From assembly GCA_012520645.1 (NCBI GenBank), contig JAAYNV010000043.1, positions 1 to 64,000 of the forward strand: a DNA stretch of 64,000 nt, written 5' to 3'. The stretch comes from Clostridiales bacterium (GTDB lineage Bacteria; Bacillota; Clostridia; Lachnospirales; Lachnospiraceae). How positions within the stretch are numbered: the first letter of the stretch is position 1; each line of letters starts with the position of its first letter. The position numbers and the translations under genes were made by a program. The notes under the pieces are model-generated. The model was not told the origin of the DNA. It made no database searches and saw nothing but the letters and a program-made list of their open reading frames with translations. This document shows, in pieces, positions 1 through 9,252 of the stretch.

Positions 1-342
1 AGGGCAATCAGCAGCAGATATTTTCCTGCCAATGAAACGACCAGTGTAGTGACGCTGGATCCAAAGGTGGAACAGGAGATTATGGCAAGTGTAAAACAAA
101 CCGAGACAGGGGCTTATCTGACTCTGGATCCGGAGAAAGCAAGGGCGATCATTGCTTCGGTGGAAACCGAAACAGGAAAGCTGGAAAAATTAGGAAAGAA
201 TCCGATTGTGGTAACTTCACCGATTGTTCGTATGTACTTTAAAAAAATGACAGAGGATTATTTCCATGATTTGATTGTCGTGTCGTATAACGAGATTGAA
301 TCTAATATCGAATTACAATCAGTTGGGATGGTGACAGCATAA
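1..342 (+). CDS. flhA: Flagellar export gate protein FlhA, C-terminal end (5' truncated by window)
   Basis: Only the last 113 codons are present; the frame is open from base 1. FlhA is the membrane export-gate component of the flagellar type III secretion system, and this part would belong to its cytosolic C-terminal domain. The visible segment (LTLDPEKARAII, then NPIVVTSPIVRMYFKK and VVSYNEIE) matches the family's conserved C-terminal core. Its stop codon overlaps the flhF start by one base, so the two are translationally coupled, the usual flhA-flhF order. Assignment is firm from sequence and context, but nothing can be said of the membrane half. Confidence 0.9.
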   Translation, partial: RAISSRYFPANETTSVVTLDPKVEQEIMASVKQTETGAYLTLDPEKARAIIASVETETGKLEKLGKNPIVVTSPIVRMYFKKMTEDYFHDLIVVSYNEIESNIELQSVGMVTA

Positions 343-1607
343 TGATCATCAAAAAATTTCAGGCAAAAACAGAAAATGATGCAGTGGAAGCAGCCAAGAA
401 GGAACTGGGACCGGATGTTGTGGTCATGAGTGTTCGAAAGGTAAAACCAAAGGGGCTTTTTAAATTTCTTAAGCATCAGCTTACGGAAGTGACGGTTGCC
501 ATGGAAGAAGAGAGCGAGAAAGCAGCAAAAAGAGAGCGTGCTGCTGCAGCAGCCGCTGCGGTAGTTCAGTCGGCGGTGAAAACGGTAGCTGCACAGGCTA
601 CGGAAACCATAAAGGAAGATCAAAAGGAGAAAATGGCAGATAATCCGCCGGTGCGTAATCTCGGAGAGGAAAAAACAGAAGGGAAAAAAAAGGAAGAAGC
701 AGAAAAGATGTTAGAGGAGCGACTGAACAATCTGCAGAGTTTTTTAGAGAAGCAGCTTATGAATCCGGAAGAGGAAAAAGAAGATGAAAATATTGAAGAA
801 GAAGAAAACGAATCCGTAAAGTTCATGCAGCTCTTATACAATACGATGATCGAGAATGAAGTGGATGAAACATATGCGAATGAGATGATCGATGAGATTG
901 AAAAAATCAAGAAGGAAAATATGCCCATTGATTATGCACTGGCGCATGTGTATCAGAAGCTGATTTTAAAATTTGGAAAGCCTGCCGGAATTTCTCCGGC
1001 AAAGCAGGGAACGAAAGTGTGTTTTTTTGTCGGACCGACAGGAGTAGGAAAGACGACTACGATTGCTAAGATTGCTTCCCGTTTTACCGTGGATGAAAAG
1101 AAAAAAGTGGCACTGCTTACCGCAGATACTTACCGGATTGCTGCCGCAGAACAGCTTCGGACTTATGCAGGTATTTTAGAGGTGCCGTTTCGGGTTATTT
1201 ATTCGGCAGAGGATCTGGAGGATAGTGTAAAGGAATTTAAGGATTATGATTATATTCTTGTAGATACTGCCGGACATTCTCATCACAATGAAGAGCAGAA
1301 GGAAAATATGAGTAAGCTCATACATGGAGTGGATGAAAGTGCAGAAAAGGAAGTTTTTCTGGTTGTGAGTGCAACAACAAAATACAGGGATTTAATCAGC
1401 ATTGCGGATGCCTATAAAGCTATGACAGAGTATAAACTGATATTTACAAAGCTGGATGAAACAACGACATTGGGAAATCTGTTGAATCTCAAACTCTATA
1501 CAGGTGCTTCCCTGTCTTATGTGACCTGTGGACAGAATGTACCGGATGATATAGAGAACTTTAATCCGCAGACAACTGTAAAGCAGCTGTTGGGTGGCAA
1601 AAAGTAG
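342..1607 (+). CDS. flhF: Flagellar biosynthesis SRP-type GTPase FlhF
   Basis: 421 aa. FlhF is the third SRP-type GTPase (with Ffh and FtsY) and sets flagellar position and number together with FlhG. An N-terminal B domain (1-60) is followed by a charged low-complexity linker (60-160, Ala- and Glu/Lys-rich), an N-domain helical region (160-220) and the G domain. Visible GTPase motifs are the P-loop GPTGVGKTTT (231-240), ADTYRIAAAEQLR (261-273), DTAGH (308-312) and TKLDE (369-373). Its start overlaps the flhA stop by one base and flhG follows after 15 bp. Length is typical. Confidence 0.95.
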   Translation: MIIKKFQAKTENDAVEAAKKELGPDVVVMSVRKVKPKGLFKFLKHQLTEVTVAMEEESEKAAKRERAAAAAAAVVQSAVKTVAAQATETIKEDQKEKMADNPPVRNLGEEKTEGKKKEEAEKMLEERLNNLQSFLEKQLMNPEEEKEDENIEEEENESVKFMQLLYNTMIENEVDETYANEMIDEIEKIKKENMPIDYALAHVYQKLILKFGKPAGISPAKQGTKVCFFVGPTGVGKTTTIAKIASRFTVDEKKKVALLTADTYRIAAAEQLRTYAGILEVPFRVIYSAEDLEDSVKEFKDYDYILVDTAGHSHHNEEQKENMSKLIHGVDESAEKEVFLVVSATTKYRDLISIADAYKAMTEYKLIFTKLDETTTLGNLLNLKLYTGASLSYVTCGQNVPDDIENFNPQTTVKQLLGGKK

Positions 1608-1622
1608 GCAGGAGGAATAGGC

Positions 1623-2501
1623 ATGGACCAGGCAGAACAGTTAAGAAATATCATTAAGGCCCAAAACCAGAAACCACGTCCTCTTGCACGAGTTATGGCA
1701 GTGACAAGCGGAAAAGGCGGAGTCGGTAAATCCAATACTGCGATTAATCTTGCGATCCAGTTTCGAAAAATGGGACAGCGGGTCATTATTCTGGATGCGG
1801 ATTTTGGTTTGGCGAATATCGAAATCATGTTCGGTGCGGTACCGAAATACAATTTATATGATTTGATCTATCAGGGGAAAAACATTAAGGAAATCATTAC
1901 CTGGGGACCAATGGAAGTGGGATTTATTTCGGGAGGTTCCGGTATTGCGGGCATGGCAAATCTGAGTAAGGATTATCTGACACTTATTATTCAGAATCTG
2001 GCGGAACTGGATTCCATTGCTGATGTGATTATCGTAGATACGGGGGCTGGTATTTCCGATGCTGTGCTGGAGTTTTTAGTAGCAAGCGGGGAAATTCTGG
2101 TGGTAACAACTCCGGAGCCGACCTCCATTACAGATTCTTATTCGCTTTTAAAAGCGTTAAACCGGCATCCGAGGTTTAAGCCGGATGTGTCCAGTATCCG
2201 TGTCATTGGAAATAAAGTCATGGCGAAAGAGGAAGGCAAGGTCATGTTCCAGAAGCTGAATACTGTTGTGTCAAGATATTTAAAACTGCCGCTTACTTAT
2301 CTGGGCAGTATCCCACAGGATACGAAGCTGGCGAAAGCGGTAATGCAGCAGATGCCGGTATCCATAGAGGAACCGGCTGCCAAATCGTCAGCAGCTTATG
2401 AAGAAATAGCAGCGCTTCTGATGAACAGGGAAATTAGCAGCAAGCTGAAAAAGCGAGGAATGGCAGCCTTTTTTTCTCATATTATTACAGCAAAAAAATA
2501 A
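1623..2501 (+). CDS. flhG: Flagellar number regulator FlhG (MinD/ParA-type ATPase)
   Basis: 292 aa MinD-like ATPase (YlxH/FleN family). It has the deviant Walker A motif SGKGGVGKSNTA (about 29-40), the switch/Walker B stretch IILDADFGLANIEI and a second acidic motif IIVDTGAGISDAVLEF. FlhG stimulates the FlhF GTPase and limits flagellar number or patterning. The N-terminal DQAEQLR segment corresponds to the FlhF-activating helix of the family. RBS GGAGGA lies just upstream. It sits between flhF and a PilZ gene, as in many Clostridia. No missing catalytic residues were noticed. Confidence 0.95.
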   Translation: MDQAEQLRNIIKAQNQKPRPLARVMAVTSGKGGVGKSNTAINLAIQFRKMGQRVIILDADFGLANIEIMFGAVPKYNLYDLIYQGKNIKEIITWGPMEVGFISGGSGIAGMANLSKDYLTLIIQNLAELDSIADVIIVDTGAGISDAVLEFLVASGEILVVTTPEPTSITDSYSLLKALNRHPRFKPDVSSIRVIGNKVMAKEEGKVMFQKLNTVVSRYLKLPLTYLGSIPQDTKLAKAVMQQMPVSIEEPAAKSSAAYEEIAALLMNREISSKLKKRGMAAFFSHIITAKK

Positions 2502-2513
2502 GGTGGTGCGAAA

Positions 2514-3245
2514 ATGCTATCAAAATATGTTTCACCGGGGGATCGTATTGAAATAAATGAAATTAAAAAGGGTAATACAGAACGGGAGGGAGTAACAAGA
2601 ACGGACCGGGTATATCAGAGTCAGGTGTATGATGTGATATCGGAAGACAGACTGGAGATTCTGATGCCAATGGAAAAGACAAAGCTTGTTCTTTTGCCGA
2701 TTGACAGTGAGTACGAATTGTTCTTTTATACGCAGGGCGGATTGTATCAATGTTATGCCCGTATTACAGAACGGTATAAGTCAGATAATGTTTATCTGAT
2801 CGTCATGGAGTTGATCGGTAATCTGAGTAAATATCAGAGGAGAGAATTTTACAGACTTAGCTGTGCAATCAATGCGGATATACGTTATCTGACGGAGCAG
2901 GAAGATGGTACGACAGGCGGAGAGGATGTTCCCTATGATGAAACGGTTCCAATGGAAAAGGCGATCATTGTGGATATCAGCGGTGGCGGTGTACGTTGTG
3001 TTGGCACGCGGAAATATGAATGCGGTGCGAAGGTCTATATAAAGTTCTTACTTCATTTGCAAAGCGGAGCGAAAGAATATGTTATTCCAGGAAGCATTCT
3101 GCAGGTTGGGGAGGTGGAAAGCCGTCAGGGGATGTATGAATTTCGGGTAAGATTTGAAAATATGCGGATAAAAACCAGAGAAGAAATCATTCGTTATATT
3201 TTTGATGAAGAAAGAAAATATCGTAAACGGGAGAGAGGAGAGTGA
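2514..3245 (+). CDS. PilZ-domain c-di-GMP-binding flagellar brake protein (YcgR/YpfA-like)
   Basis: 243 aa. The N-terminal half (about 1-105) resembles the YcgR-type flagellar brake domain (PilZN). The C-terminal half is a PilZ domain with both c-di-GMP-binding signatures: the RxxxR motif in QRREFYR (R110, R114) and the D/NxSxxG motif in VDISGGGVR (about 153-161). In this family c-di-GMP binding slows or stops the motor. Position between flhG and cheB inside the fla/che operon fits a motility role. Both binding motifs are intact, so it is probably a working c-di-GMP receptor (inference). Confidence 0.88.
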   Translation: MLSKYVSPGDRIEINEIKKGNTEREGVTRTDRVYQSQVYDVISEDRLEILMPMEKTKLVLLPIDSEYELFFYTQGGLYQCYARITERYKSDNVYLIVMELIGNLSKYQRREFYRLSCAINADIRYLTEQEDGTTGGEDVPYDETVPMEKAIIVDISGGGVRCVGTRKYECGAKVYIKFLLHLQSGAKEYVIPGSILQVGEVESRQGMYEFRVRFENMRIKTREEIIRYIFDEERKYRKRERGE

Positions 3246-3251
3246 CGGGAT

Positions 3252-4331
3252 ATGGCAGAAAAGAAAAAAATTTTGGTGGTTGATGATTCTGCACTCATGA
3301 GAAGAGTTATGTGTGATATAATTAACCAAGATGAACGATTCCAGGTAGTGGACAGAGCGGTCGACGGAGTGGAAGCACTTGATCTTCTCAGCAGGAAGAC
3401 TTATGATGCAGTGGTTTTGGATGTAAATATGCCGAAGATGGACGGTATTGAACTATTAAGACAGCTGCAGAAGAAGAAAATTTCTGTCAGGGTTATGATG
3501 GCAAGCACAGATACCAGAGAAGGCGCCAAGGTCACATTGGATTCTCTTGAATTAGGAGCCATTGATTTTGTACATAAGCCGGATAATGTGGCGGAATGCA
3601 AGGGTGAAGAGTTTAAGAGACAATTCATAGACACACTGGATGCGGTTACCCAGTCTAAGGCTCCTAATTTTGGGAAGACTTTTGTCATGGATGAGATCAA
3701 GACTTCCAGGAGAGTAGTGGAGTTAGTGTCGAAGCATACATCCAATATCAAAGGAAGTAAGATTGTCGCACTGGCAAGCTCTACGGGAGGTCCCAAGGCA
3801 TTGCAGCAGGTCATTCCAAGACTGCCGGCGAATCTTAAGGCAGCTGTATTGATCGTACAACACATGCCGGTTGGTTTTACCCAGTCTTTGGCAGAAAGGC
3901 TTAATTCACTGAGTGAGATAGAAGTGTCTGAAGCGGTGGAAGGGGAAACCATCAAGGAAGGACATGTTTATATTGCAATGGGCGGTAAGCATATGAATGC
4001 CGTGACGAAGGCAAACAGAGCCGTGATACATTATACGGATGAACCGGCAAGAGAAGGTGTGAAGCCCTGTGCAAATTATATGTACGAGTCTTTAAAAACC
4101 AGCCTGTATGATGGAATAGTCTGTGTTGTGCTGACTGGGATGGGTGCGGATGGAACGAAAGGAATCGTGAACCTGAAAGAAGCAAAAAAAACACATGTAA
4201 TTGCGCAGAGTCAGGAGACATGTGCGGTATACGGCATGCCGAAAAGCATTGTAACTGCAGGTCTGGCAGATCAGGTTATGCCGCTTGAACAAATTGCGCA
4301 GGAGATTATTTTGAACGTGGGGGTAAGATAA
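3252..4331 (+). CDS. cheB: Chemotaxis response regulator / methylesterase CheB
   Basis: 359 aa. The N-terminal receiver domain (1-120) has the acidic pocket DD and phosphoacceptor D57 (VVLDVNMP). A linker and C-terminal methylesterase/deamidase domain (about 165-359) follow. The catalytic triad is visible as S177 in ASSTGG, H204 in IVQHMP and D300 in LTGMGADG. CheB removes methyl groups from chemoreceptor glutamates and resets adaptation. The cheA start lies one base after the stop, so coupling is likely. cheR is not in the window. Confidence 0.97.
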   Translation: MAEKKKILVVDDSALMRRVMCDIINQDERFQVVDRAVDGVEALDLLSRKTYDAVVLDVNMPKMDGIELLRQLQKKKISVRVMMASTDTREGAKVTLDSLELGAIDFVHKPDNVAECKGEEFKRQFIDTLDAVTQSKAPNFGKTFVMDEIKTSRRVVELVSKHTSNIKGSKIVALASSTGGPKALQQVIPRLPANLKAAVLIVQHMPVGFTQSLAERLNSLSEIEVSEAVEGETIKEGHVYIAMGGKHMNAVTKANRAVIHYTDEPAREGVKPCANYMYESLKTSLYDGIVCVVLTGMGADGTKGIVNLKEAKKTHVIAQSQETCAVYGMPKSIVTAGLADQVMPLEQIAQEIILNVGVR

Positions 4332-4332
4332 T

Positions 4333-6450
4333 ATGGATACTAGCCAATATCTTGAGATTTTCCTTGATGAAGCAAAAGAACACTTACAGAACCTGAATAC
4401 ACAGATCCTGGACTTGGAGCAGGAGCCGGAAAACATGGATACCATTAATGAGATTTTCCGTGCAGCCCATTCCTTAAAAGGAATGGCAGGAACTATGGGT
4501 TATAAGAGAATGCAGACATTGACGCATGATATGGAAAATGTGTTCTCTGAGGTACGTAATGGTAATATCACGGTGCAGGCATCTACAATTGATATTCTGT
4601 TTCAGTGTCTGGATGCACTGGAGGAGTATGTCAATAATATTCAAGAGAGTGCAGATGAAGGAACAAATGAAAATGAGCCGATTATCAAGGCACTTAACCA
4701 AATACTGAACGGCAGTTCTGCGGATGAGCCGAAGCAGGAGAAGGAAGAACCAAAGAAAAAGGCTGAGCCGGAGAAGACAAAAAAGTCTGATGAAGAAAAC
4801 GGAAAGCAGAAATGGCACAGTATCAAACTGGATGATTCAGAAAAACATGTTTTATCAGAAGCCAAGTCAAAGGGCATGAATGTTTACGGCTTATCTGTTT
4901 ATATAGAGGAAACCTGTATTCTGAAAGCAGCGAGGGCATTTCTGGTATTTAAGGCAGTGGAAGACTATGGAGAGATCATCGTTTCACAGCCGAGTGCACA
5001 GGATATTGAGGATGAGAAATTTGAATATGAGTTTAGTCTGATCGTGGTATCTGACCAGCCGCTTGAACCTATTTTAAAGGCGGCTAAAAGTGTCTCTGAG
5101 ATCCAGGAAGTAGTCGGAGATGTTCTGAATATCGAAGCAGGTGCAGACAAGGAAAACGGTACAGAAGTACATAAGGAAGAAGGAACGGCAGTTGAGACCA
5201 GCCCGAAGGAAGTGGCAAAGGGTGTTCCGCAGCAGACAGCAACAAAGAAGGAGAACAAGAAGTCTCAGACCGCCAAATCGACAGGTGGAAAGCCTGTGGT
5301 AAACCGTACAGTACGTGTCGATATCGAGAAACTGGATGATCTGATGAATCTGGTCAGCGAGCTGATTATCGCAAAGAACTCTCTGGTATCCCAGACCAGT
5401 ACGGAAGGAACGTCCGCTACAAGTTTTAATGAGCAGATTGAATATCTGGAGAGTGTGACTACAAATCTGCATGAATCGGTTATGAAGGTCCGCATGGTAC
5501 CAATTGAGAGTGTAGTGAATAAGTTCCCCAGAATGATCCGGGATCTGCAAAAGAAACTGAATAAGAAAATGGAACTGTATATGACCGGTGAGGATACGGA
5601 GTTAGACCGTACCGTAGTAGATGAAATTGGCGATCCGTTAATGCATTTGTTAAGAAATGCAGCCGATCACGGACTGGAAACCAACGAAGTGCGTAAGGAG
5701 AGAGGTAAGCCAGAGATAGGCTCCATTTTCCTGGATGCTTATCAGGACGGCAACAATGTAGTCATTGAAGTCAGAGATGACGGTAACGGTATTGATGCGG
5801 AAGCAGTTAAGGAAAAGGCAATTGAGCGCGGTACCATTACTGAAGAACAGGCGATGAAGATGAGTGATAAAGAGATCATTAACCTGTTGCTCCTGCCAAG
5901 TTTCTCTACGGCAAAAGAGGTGACGGATGTTTCCGGACGTGGTGTAGGACTGGATGTTGTAAAATCCAAGATTGAAGCACTGAGTGGTGAAGTTGAGGTC
6001 AAGAGCAAGCTGGGAGAAGGAAGCACATGGATCATCAGACTTCCGCTTACTCTTGCTATTATTCAGGCTCTTATGGTATCAATCGGTAATGAGAAGTATG
6101 CAATTTCTTTGGGATCTATTCAGACCATCGAAGATATTACACCTCAGGATATTAAGCTTGTTGAGAACAAAGAGGTCATTCATCTGCGAGGAACGGTTAT
6201 TCCACTTATCCGCCTGAATGAGGTACTTGATATTGAATCCCAGGGCTCTGCAGACGACAATTTGATTGTTGTCATTGTAAAGAAGGGTGACAATCTTGCG
6301 GGTCTGGTTGTGGATGAACTGATGGGACAGCAGGAAATTGTTATCAAATCTCTTGGCAAGTATGTAAATAAGTGTAAGATCATCAGCGGTGCGACCATCC
6401 TTGGAGATGGTGAGGTTGCTCTGATTCTTGATGCAAATACATTATTTTAA
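4333..6450 (+). CDS. cheA: Chemotaxis histidine kinase CheA
   Basis: 705 aa, full set of domains: P1 HPt domain with phosphorylated H46 (AAHSLKGMAG), an acidic/Lys-rich linker (about 130-160), a P2-like domain (about 165-260), a second linker, P3 dimerisation (from about 315, RVDIEKLDDLMNLVSELI), P4 ATPase with the N box LLRNAADHGLE, G1 VRDDGNGID and G2 SGRGVGLDVV, and P5 CheW-like domain at the C terminus. It autophosphorylates in response to receptors and passes phosphate to CheY and CheB. Located between cheB and cheW. Confidence 0.98.
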   Translation: MDTSQYLEIFLDEAKEHLQNLNTQILDLEQEPENMDTINEIFRAAHSLKGMAGTMGYKRMQTLTHDMENVFSEVRNGNITVQASTIDILFQCLDALEEYVNNIQESADEGTNENEPIIKALNQILNGSSADEPKQEKEEPKKKAEPEKTKKSDEENGKQKWHSIKLDDSEKHVLSEAKSKGMNVYGLSVYIEETCILKAARAFLVFKAVEDYGEIIVSQPSAQDIEDEKFEYEFSLIVVSDQPLEPILKAAKSVSEIQEVVGDVLNIEAGADKENGTEVHKEEGTAVETSPKEVAKGVPQQTATKKENKKSQTAKSTGGKPVVNRTVRVDIEKLDDLMNLVSELIIAKNSLVSQTSTEGTSATSFNEQIEYLESVTTNLHESVMKVRMVPIESVVNKFPRMIRDLQKKLNKKMELYMTGEDTELDRTVVDEIGDPLMHLLRNAADHGLETNEVRKERGKPEIGSIFLDAYQDGNNVVIEVRDDGNGIDAEAVKEKAIERGTITEEQAMKMSDKEIINLLLLPSFSTAKEVTDVSGRGVGLDVVKSKIEALSGEVEVKSKLGEGSTWIIRLPLTLAIIQALMVSIGNEKYAISLGSIQTIEDITPQDIKLVENKEVIHLRGTVIPLIRLNEVLDIESQGSADDNLIVVIVKKGDNLAGLVVDELMGQQEIVIKSLGKYVNKCKIISGATILGDGEVALILDANTLF

Positions 6451-6483
6451 GCGCAGGGAATAGAGAAAAGGAGGAAATACACC

Positions 6484-6972
6484 ATGGATGAAATGAAAGT
6501 CGTGGATAAGAGTTTGGATTCTGATAGAATTGAGTATGATACGACACAGTTTATTGTGATCAAGCTTGGAAATGAGCAGTATGGTATAGATATTCAGTAT
6601 ATCGATAATATTTTGCGCATGCAGAACATTACCAGAGTCCCCAAGGTTGCTCCTTATTTGAAGGGTGCGATCAACTTAAGAGGCGAGGTTATTCCGGTTA
6701 TGAGTATCAGACAGAAGATGGGTCTTCCTGCTGATGAGATTACAAAGGCTACCAGAATTATTATTTTAAAGTTGGAACAGCACGGAATGATCGGAATTAT
6801 GGTAGATGAGGTAAAAGAGGTTGTCACCCTGAATAACGGAGAGATTGAGAAAGTGTCTTACGATAATAAAGAGGAAAAGACTACTTTTATTTCCGGAATC
6901 GGTAAGGAGGACGGAAACCTGATTTCATTGTTGGATCTGAATGCAGTTGTTGCAGAAAAGGAAAATGCTTAA
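6484..6972 (+). CDS. cheW: Chemotaxis coupling protein CheW
   Basis: 162 aa, essentially one CheW domain. It begins with the typical strand FIVIKLGNEQYGIDI and contains the receptor/kinase-contact stretch ITRVPKVAPYLKGAINLRGEV, split here as ITRVPKVAPYLKG and AINLRGEVIPV. CheW bridges chemoreceptors and CheA. A strong AGGAGG RBS (about 6470-6476) precedes the ATG. It lies 33 bp after cheA and 23 bp before cheC. Ordinary length. Confidence 0.97.
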   Translation: MDEMKVVDKSLDSDRIEYDTTQFIVIKLGNEQYGIDIQYIDNILRMQNITRVPKVAPYLKGAINLRGEVIPVMSIRQKMGLPADEITKATRIIILKLEQHGMIGIMVDEVKEVVTLNNGEIEKVSYDNKEEKTTFISGIGKEDGNLISLLDLNAVVAEKENA

Positions 6973-6995
6973 AAAGGAGCAGAAAAAAGAATATT

Positions 6996-7613
6996 ATGAG
7001 TGACATGAATTTGGAGAGAATGACCCACGAGTACTATGATGTACTGAAAGAGTTGGGAAATATTGGTGCAGGGAATGCCACAACTGCTCTGGCACAGCTT
7101 TTAAACTGTAAGGTGGATATGAAAGTGCCGCAGGTAAGGCTGATGAACTTTCAGGAAGTCGGTGCCATGATGGGCGGTGAAGAGCAGGTTATGGCAGGGA
7201 TTTTCTTAAGTGTTGAAGGCGATATTTCAGGAAGCATGATGTTTCTGTTAGAGAAGAAGGCGGCTGCACATCTGGTGTCTAAACTGATGGGAATGGAAGT
7301 GGATGCGGACAATTTCTCAGAGATGGAAGTTTCTGCGCTAAAGGAAATCGGAAACATTATTTCCGGTTCTTACCTGAATTCGCTGTCTGCGCTTACAAAT
7401 CTGAAGATTTTACCAACTGTGCCGGAGCTTTGTGTGGATATGGCTGGTGCAATCTTAAGTGTTCCGGCGATTCAGTTTGGAATCATTGGAGACAATATTC
7501 TTTTGATTCAGACCCAGTTTTCGGATGATTATGATCTGGATGGATATTTTATTTTATTACCGGATTTAGAGTCTTATGAGATAATTTTAACTTCTTTAGG
7601 TCTGTCTGTGTAG
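6996..7613 (+). CDS. cheC: CheY-P phosphatase CheC
   Basis: 205 aa. Two copies of the CheC/CheX/FliY active-site motif are present: ELGNIGAGNATTALAQLL near the N terminus and EIGNIISGSYLNSLSAL in the middle. Each has the conserved Glu and Asn, so both half-sites look active. CheC dephosphorylates CheY-P and binds CheD. cheD lies 40 bp downstream, as in Bacillus and Thermotoga. No anomalies. Confidence 0.96.
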   Translation: MSDMNLERMTHEYYDVLKELGNIGAGNATTALAQLLNCKVDMKVPQVRLMNFQEVGAMMGGEEQVMAGIFLSVEGDISGSMMFLLEKKAAAHLVSKLMGMEVDADNFSEMEVSALKEIGNIISGSYLNSLSALTNLKILPTVPELCVDMAGAILSVPAIQFGIIGDNILLIQTQFSDDYDLDGYFILLPDLESYEIILTSLGLSV

Positions 7614-7653
7614 CAGCCAAAGAATGATAAAAGGCAGAAGCTAAGGGGTACTT

Positions 7654-8139
7654 ATGAGTGAAGTGATTAAAGTTGGAATGGCAGATTTGAAGGTCTGCGT
7701 GAGTCCAGACAGTGTCACAACCTTAGGACTTGGATCCTGCGTCGGGATAGCGTTGCGTGATCCAGTGACTAAAATCGGAGGTCTGGCGCATATTATGCTT
7801 CCGGATAGTACAGCTATCCGGAATAATTCCAATATTCCTAAGTTTGCAGATACGGGAATTGAAGAACTGGTAAAACAGATGGTTGCAAAGGGTGCGAACC
7901 GATCCAGAATGGTTGCAAAGATTGCGGGTGGAGCCCAGATGTTTGCATTTCAAACCAAATCAGACATGGCAAGGATCGGAGAGCGCAATGTGGAAGCCAG
8001 TAAGAAGAAATTAAAAGAATTGGGTATCCGCATTCTGGCGGAGGATACGGGTAAAGATTATGGCCGAACGGTTATTTTTTATCCGGAGACAGGTGATTTT
8101 GTCATTAAAGCGGTGGGCAAATCACAATCAGTCATTTAA
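7654..8139 (+). CDS. cheD: Chemoreceptor glutamine deamidase CheD
   Basis: 161 aa. The catalytic Cys-His pair of the family is visible as C29 in LGLGSCVGIAL and H46 in GGLAHIMLPDS. The later GGAQMF and ERNVEASKKKL segments are also typical. CheD deamidates receptor glutamines and regulates CheC activity. Preceded by a GGGG-containing RBS region and followed after 26 bp by a small membrane-protein gene. Confidence 0.96.
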   Translation: MSEVIKVGMADLKVCVSPDSVTTLGLGSCVGIALRDPVTKIGGLAHIMLPDSTAIRNNSNIPKFADTGIEELVKQMVAKGANRSRMVAKIAGGAQMFAFQTKSDMARIGERNVEASKKKLKELGIRILAEDTGKDYGRTVIFYPETGDFVIKAVGKSQSVI

Positions 8140-8165
8140 AAAACAGATACAGGTGGGGAGCAGAA

Positions 8166-8441
8166 ATGAAAAGAAAACTGATACCGCCGTTTGTGATGTT
8201 GTTGGCAGGAGCGGTTTCATCGATTGCCATGTATATCAGGCATTACGAACTAAAGAATTTTTTGGTCATACTGCTATCTGTATTGGTTGTTTCCTATATC
8301 ATCGGGCTGTTGATCAAGCGGGTAATGGATAAGATCATTTCTTCTGTGCTGGAGAAAGAAGCAGCCGAAGGAGAAGTAATCGAAAAGGAAGCCGGACAGG
8401 AGCAGGAGGAAGACGAAAAAACAGCAGAAGAGAAGGCATAA
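8166..8441 (+). CDS. Small two-helix membrane protein with acidic tail, unknown function
   Basis: 91 aa. Two hydrophobic helices are seen (about 7-24 and 31-51), separated by a short RHYELK turn. A cytosolic-looking tail follows, very rich in Glu (EKEAAEGEVIEKEAGQEQ). I do not recognise a named family. It is tightly placed between cheD and sigD with its own GGGGAG RBS, so it is co-transcribed with the chemotaxis genes. A motility-related accessory role is inference only. Confidence 0.7.
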   Translation: MKRKLIPPFVMLLAGAVSSIAMYIRHYELKNFLVILLSVLVVSYIIGLLIKRVMDKIISSVLEKEAAEGEVIEKEAGQEQEEDEKTAEEKA

Positions 8442-8462
8442 AGCTTTTAGCCGGAGGACATT

Positions 8463-9233
8463 ATGGATGAAACAGGCAGAATGAAATTATGGGATGATTA
8501 TGCCAGAAATAAAAGTTCTGATATAAGGGAAAAACTGATTTTGGAATATGCACCGCTTGTTAAGGTCGTGGCCGGAAGACTGAGTATGTATCTTGGTTAT
8601 AATGTAGAGTACGAAGATCTGGTAAGTTATGGTATTTTCGGATTAATCGATGCAATAGACAAATTTGATTTTACTAAGGAAGTAAAATTCGAAACCTATG
8701 CGAGTCTTCGTATACGCGGTGCAATTCTGGATCAGATCAGAAAGATGGATTGGATTCCAAGAACAATCAGGCAGAAGCAGAAAAAGATTGATGCTGCCAT
8801 GAAAGAGGTTGAAGCACAGAAGGGAAGAAATGCGACGGATGCAGAAATTGCGGAGAAGCTTGGAATCAGCGAAGAGGAATTACTAGACTGGCAGGGACAG
8901 ATGAAGATTACCAATCTGATCTCGCTGAATGAATATTTGGAAACCGGCAGTGAGATTCCGAATGAGAAGGCTTCCTCAAAGCATTTTGACGGACCGGAAG
9001 AGGTTATAGAGCAGAGTGAATTGAAGCAGATGCTGAAAGAGGCACTTGAACTTTTGACGGAAAAGGAAAAAAAGGTGATTGTGCTGTACTATTATGAAGA
9101 TCTGACTCTGCGGGAAATCAGTAATATTCTGGGGGTATCAGAATCCAGAATATCGCAGCTGCATACAAGAGGACTGCAGAAAATGAAGGGTAGGATGGGC
9201 AGATATATCGGTATTCTGAGTGATCTGCCGTAA
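8463..9233 (+). CDS. fliA: Flagellar/motility RNA polymerase sigma factor SigD (FliA/WhiG family, sigma-28)
   Basis: 256 aa. Region 2 (LILEYAPLVKVVAGRLSM, then YEDLVSYGIFGLIDAIDKFD) includes the core-binding and -10 recognition helices. Region 3 follows (IPRTIRQKQKKIDAAM), and region 4 at the C terminus has the HTH LREISNILGVSESRISQLHT. It directs late flagellar, motor and chemoreceptor transcription. Its place downstream of cheD matches sigD in the B. subtilis fla/che operon. The next gene begins 19 bp after its stop. Confidence 0.96.
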   Translation: MDETGRMKLWDDYARNKSSDIREKLILEYAPLVKVVAGRLSMYLGYNVEYEDLVSYGIFGLIDAIDKFDFTKEVKFETYASLRIRGAILDQIRKMDWIPRTIRQKQKKIDAAMKEVEAQKGRNATDAEIAEKLGISEEELLDWQGQMKITNLISLNEYLETGSEIPNEKASSKHFDGPEEVIEQSELKQMLKEALELLTEKEKKVIVLYYYEDLTLREISNILGVSESRISQLHTRGLQKMKGRMGRYIGILSDLP

Positions 9234-9252
9234 TAACAGAGGAGGATATTAC